Shown here: in pieces, positions 28,283 to 29,590 of the stretch
Layout of the letters: every line of letters starts with the position of its first letter
Numbering within the stretch: the first letter of the stretch is position 1
NCBI GenBank assembly: GCA_014904985.1
Contig: MU129316.1
Coordinates: 1 to 29,590 of the forward strand
Direction of reading: 5' to 3'
Origin: Hydnum rufescens UP504
Taxonomy: Eukaryota; Basidiomycota; Agaricomycetes; Cantharellales; Hydnaceae
Length of the DNA stretch: 29,590 bases
The notes under the pieces: model-generated
Databases searched by the model: none
What the model saw: the letters and a program-made list of their open reading frames with translations, nothing else
Told to the model about the DNA's origin: nothing
Position numbers and translations under genes: made by a program

Positions 28283-29590
28283 CTAGGCTTCTTCTACACT
28301 AGCTTGATCCATAGCAACTATCAAACTGGCCTCCTGTGGCTCAAAGGACTCTTCCAACTCTCCACCCTCTGTATCATCAGAACTTGCATCAGAATCATAG
28401 TCTGCAGATGATCTCTCATTCCTTCGAGTAGTCAGGGGAGGCTGGAGATCTGATATGGCAGTAGCATCAAACTCCATTTCATGTTGAACCTGAGTCCAAA
28501 CAGCATGGTGTTCTTGCAGTGGCAAAGGCCTGCAAATATTATCCCAAGAAGGAGCACCAGATGAGATAGGAACCTGGACCATGTCCTTTTTCCAAGCTGT
28601 CATCCACTCGTACAGCTGGTTTGCCTGGTGAAGTGCAAAATATGATACATCTTCATCTTCAGACCCCATGAATACCTCCATCACATGAGAATACTCCTCA
28701 CAGAACCAAGTCTGAAGATTTGCATGCTCAGCCTTGCATCTCTCAAGCTCCTGGCGACAGTTGGCTATCTCTTGTGAGAGCCGGATACCCTCTTTGACTG
28801 AAGGGTCACCCAGCCATGGGGGCACAATCCCATCAGGAAAATCTGCGATATCACCTCTCAAATCCTCCCAAATATCCTGATCCACATCAAGTTGGTAGAG
28901 TCCCTCCATTGTGAGCATAGGAGGAACATATGCCCCCCTCTGAATACCTCCTTTCCCCCGAAGTGCCACCAGTTCCTTCAACTTTGCATTGTATTTCTTC
29001 ACCGTGGCTTCAATTCCTCCAGACCGACTTTTGACTGCTTTCTCAACATGGGCCTTGGTCTTTTGGTCCAATATGCAACTTGAATTTGCATGGTCCAAAG
29101 TTGCAAGCTCAAACTTCCTGGCTCTCAGCTTCCTGAGGAGCTGCTCCCAAAGCACATCGAAGGTTGAGCTGGACATTAACCCATTTATCCCTCTTGAGCT
29201 GGCTTAATTCAGCAGCAGATGTCCGGTCAGATAACCGTAGCTCATCAGTCTTCTTCTTGATGGTACCCTCCAAGCGCTGGATAGCCTCCCTCAACAGCTG
29301 GACCTTCTCTTGCCACTCTGCCTGTACCAAGTTGCTTGCTGTTGACTCCCCTTCAACCAAATTTATCCCCTCTGCAATAGCATCCTTCAGATTCTCTTTC
29401 TGAGATTCAAGGGTTGCAGTCAGAGATATGATCCTTTCAATTGCCTGTGCACCTTTGGTCTGAGATTGGCGTGAAACTGGTTGGCTATGGTACTCTCGTT
29501 GAGCCTTAAACTGGTCCAGTAAATAACTGATAGAGCAATTCCCCAGCTTCATTTCAGCCTCCTCCATACGTCTTTGTGCCTGATCAAGTC
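28283..29590 (-). pseudogene. KDZ-type transposase, C-terminal part, frameshifted, open at right edge
   Basis: Two overlapping frames (29567-29109 and 29176-28283) together resemble the C-terminal region of Kyakuja-Dileera-Zisupton transposases, common in basidiomycetes. Seen: SRQSQTKGAQAIERIISL, then LRKLRARKFELATLDHA, then YNAKLKEL, GLYQLDVDQDIWEDL, PPWLGDPSVKEGIRL and ELERCKAEHANLQTWF. These match the order of the helical tail in that family. The N-terminal catalytic domain would lie beyond 29590. The first frame must switch to the second near 29145, just after VQLNLR. There is no room for an intron, so a one-base indel is the simplest reason. The stop is at 28283, and the tail is acidic and Ser-rich. 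Confidence 0.72.

Overview
The window looks like a transposon-rich stretch of a nuclear fungal genome, most likely a basidiomycete. The evidence is a Tad1-type LINE, chromovirus-like Ty3/Gypsy gag-pol with long LTRs, the 3' end of a KDZ-family transposase, a short (about 57 bp) intron in an AP-2 alpha-adaptin fragment, and a fungal SrpA-type catalase gene. Only the catalase gene looks like an intact host gene. The species cannot be named from the sequence.

Layout, left to right. 1-6.5 kb (+): a LINE with endonuclease, reverse transcriptase and RNase H, open at the left window edge. Its RT domain is split by a 647-bp solo LTR with 5-bp target duplications. A 1.43-kb block holding that LTR and its flanks appears twice in tandem; the copies differ almost only by single-base indels, mostly in short homopolymers, which suggests an assembly artefact. 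6.6-9.9 kb: no convincing gene. 9.93-10.87 kb (-): SrpA-like catalase. 11.19-11.40 kb: three tandem 72-bp repeats. 11.43-12.07 kb: a non-autonomous hAT-like element with an 8-bp target duplication. 12.84-13.56 kb (-): a broken AP-2 alpha-adaptin fragment. 13.56-13.92 kb: an LTR of the same family as the one in the LINE, with unmatched flanks. 13.92-17.11 kb (-): Gypsy element A, reduced to its 5' LTR and gag. 17.11-19.04 kb: a non-coding cluster of about 16 hairpins of two alternating families. 19.05-27.94 kb (-): Gypsy element B, with 3' LTR and a gag-pol frame carrying a roughly 550-codon extension after integrase. 27.95-28.28 kb: short tandem repeats. 28.28-29.59 kb (-): C-terminal part of a KDZ-type transposase, open at the right edge.

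Two themes connect the parts. First, decay by C-to-T change at CpG: gag-pol B stays in one frame for about 7.4 kb with no frameshift and no internal TAA or TAG, yet has 11 in-frame TGA codons where CGA is the simplest ancestor, and it ends in TAA. The adaptin fragment, gag A and the hairpin arms show the same tendency. Second, repeated nesting and recombination of retroelements: an LTR in a LINE, an LTR joining adaptin to Gypsy A, and two same-family Gypsy remnants in the same orientation flanking the hairpin cluster. The hairpin cluster and the extended, TGA-only gag-pol frame are the most unusual signals. All identifications come from motif recognition by eye; no database search was run.
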